DNA from: Desulfurellaceae bacterium
GTDB taxonomy: Bacteria > Campylobacterota_A > Desulfurellia > JAGGSF01
DNA: 13,815 nucleotides
Direction: 5' to 3'
NCBI GenBank assembly: GCA_023128455.1
Contig: JAGMDW010000088.1
Coordinates: forward strand, 1 to 13,815
Shown: piece after piece, positions 12,851-13,815 of the stretch
Numbering within the stretch: the stretch's first letter is position 1
How the letters are laid out: the number at the start of each line of letters is the position of its first letter
Translations under genes and position numbers: made by a program
The notes under the pieces: generated by a model
Told to the model about the DNA's origin: nothing
Seen by the model: only the letters and a program-made list of their open reading frames with translations
Databases searched by the model: none

Positions 12851-13815
12851 ATGGCAGAGTTTAAAGTAGATTTTCACATAGTAGATGTAGCAATTGTAGG
12901 AGCAGGTGGTGCAGGGTTAGCTGCCGCTGTGCAAACCGGTATGGCGAAGTTAAGTACAGCGGTAATTTCTGAAATCTTTCCTACTCGTTCTCACACTGTT
13001 TCTGCTCAGGGTGGCATTAATGCTGCTCTTGGGAATATGGATGAAGATTACTGGGTATGGCATTTTTACGATACGGTGAAAGGCAGTGACTGGTTAGGCG
13101 ATCAGGATGCTATTGAAGATTTTATTAAAAAGGCTCCAGGACTTATATACGAATTAGAACACTGGGGGATACCTTTTTCTCGTACACAGGATGGTAAGAT
13201 TTATCAGCGTTCTTTCGGTGGCGTAATGAGAAACTTTGGGGAGGATATTGCTCACCGCACCTGTGCTATTGCCGACAGATCTGGCCATGCTATATTGCAT
13301 GCACTTTTTGAAAAGACATTAACCCCAGAAATTGCTCCTTATGTGAGCTATTATAATGAGTTTTTTGCATTGCAGATCTTAAAAAATGAGGATACAGGAA
13401 ATGTAATAGGTGTCTTAGCCTGGGATATGATTAATGGTGGATTCCATATCTTCTTTGCAAAAGCAACCATTTTTGCCACCGGTGGAAACGGAAGAATGTT
13501 CCGTACCAGCACTAATAACCATTTAAATACCGGTGATGGCTGGACAATGGCTTTAAGAGCAGGTTTCCCAGTAGAAGATCCCGAGTTTATACAGTTTCAT
13601 CCCACTGGTTTGTATGCTGTAGGCAACCTGATTACAGAGGGTGTTAGAGGAGAAGGTGGTTATCTGATGAACTCTGATGGTGAGAGATTTATGAAGAAGT
13701 ATGCACCTCATGTTTTAGATCTTGCCTCTCGTGATGTTGTCTCTCGTTCTATGACTCTGGAGATAAGAGAGGGAAAGGGTGTAGGTCCAAAGAAGGACCA
13801 CATGTTACTAAAGTT
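12851..13815 (+). CDS. sdhA: Succinate dehydrogenase/fumarate reductase flavoprotein subunit, 3' end outside the window
   Basis: The first 321 codons of the flavoprotein that oxidises succinate (or reduces fumarate) are visible. The FAD motif GAGGAG is at residues 17-22. SHTVSAQGG holds H48, the histidine expected to bind FAD covalently. H250 in FHPTG, T262 and E263 in TEGVRGEGG, and R294 in SRDVVSRS match the substrate-binding and proton-transfer residues known from E. coli SdhA (H242, T254, E255, R286). IYQRSFGG and RTCAIADRSGHA are typical of the SdhA type rather than soluble fumarate reductases. An AAGGAGG ribosome site precedes the ATG. The C-terminal part and probably sdhB lie beyond the right edge. 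Confidence 0.95.
   Translation, partial: MAEFKVDFHIVDVAIVGAGGAGLAAAVQTGMAKLSTAVISEIFPTRSHTVSAQGGINAALGNMDEDYWVWHFYDTVKGSDWLGDQDAIEDFIKKAPGLIYELEHWGIPFSRTQDGKIYQRSFGGVMRNFGEDIAHRTCAIADRSGHAILHALFEKTLTPEIAPYVSYYNEFFALQILKNEDTGNVIGVLAWDMINGGFHIFFAKATIFATGGNGRMFRTSTNNHLNTGDGWTMALRAGFPVEDPEFIQFHPTGLYAVGNLITEGVRGEGGYLMNSDGERFMKKYAPHVLDLASRDVVSRSMTLEIREGKGVGPKKDHMLLK

Overview
The window is AT-rich bacterial DNA, densely packed with genes. Strong Shine-Dalgarno (SD) sequences precede many genes, and several genes start with GTG or TTG. It encodes four menaquinone genes: three of the futalosine type (mqnD, mqnC, mqnE) plus the final methyltransferase menG. It also encodes malate dehydrogenase, a two-anchor succinate dehydrogenase, a class II lysyl-tRNA synthetase and a frameshift-regulated RF2. 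This fits a menaquinone-respiring, non-classical bacterial lineage, possibly thermophilic or anaerobic. I cannot name the phylum from the sequence alone.

Layout. (1) Positions 1-114, minus: the N-terminus of a gene running off the left edge, possibly YkgJ-like. (2) Positions 217-4171, minus: a tight five-gene run consisting of an unrecognised 108-aa protein, a Nudix hydrolase, a GlpA-type FAD dehydrogenase with a C-terminal [2Fe-2S] domain, an NAD(P)/FAD oxidoreductase and a DUF1667 Cys-motif protein. The last three overlap by 4 bases at each junction and look like one enzyme complex. (3) Positions 4223-5032, plus: mqnD alone. Its stop codon overlaps that of the convergent mqnC. (4) Positions 5029-10956, minus: a long run menG - small ORF - MazF/PemK-like toxin - prfB (programmed +1 frameshift) - lysS - mqnE - mqnC. 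(5) Positions 10957-11096: a divergent promoter region with a TTGACA box on each strand. (6) Positions 11097-13815, plus: mdh - sdhC - sdhD - sdhA, the last cut by the right edge.

How the genes work together. MqnE, MqnC and MqnD make the naphthoate precursor of menaquinone and MenG adds the final methyl group. Succinate dehydrogenase (or fumarate reductase), and probably the GlpA-like complex, would exchange electrons with that quinone pool. Malate dehydrogenase performs a nearby TCA step and is co-oriented with sdhCDA. The menG-to-mqnC run mixes quinone synthesis with translation genes and carries a MazF-like toxin in the middle.

I see no tRNA, rRNA, CRISPR array, insertion sequence or phage gene. 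No intergenic gap exceeds about 140 bases. I found no clearly new multi-gene system. The features most worth checking are the non-canonical prfB frameshift site, the 34-bp loopless palindrome between mdh and sdhC, and the MazF-like gene with an ambiguous upstream partner.
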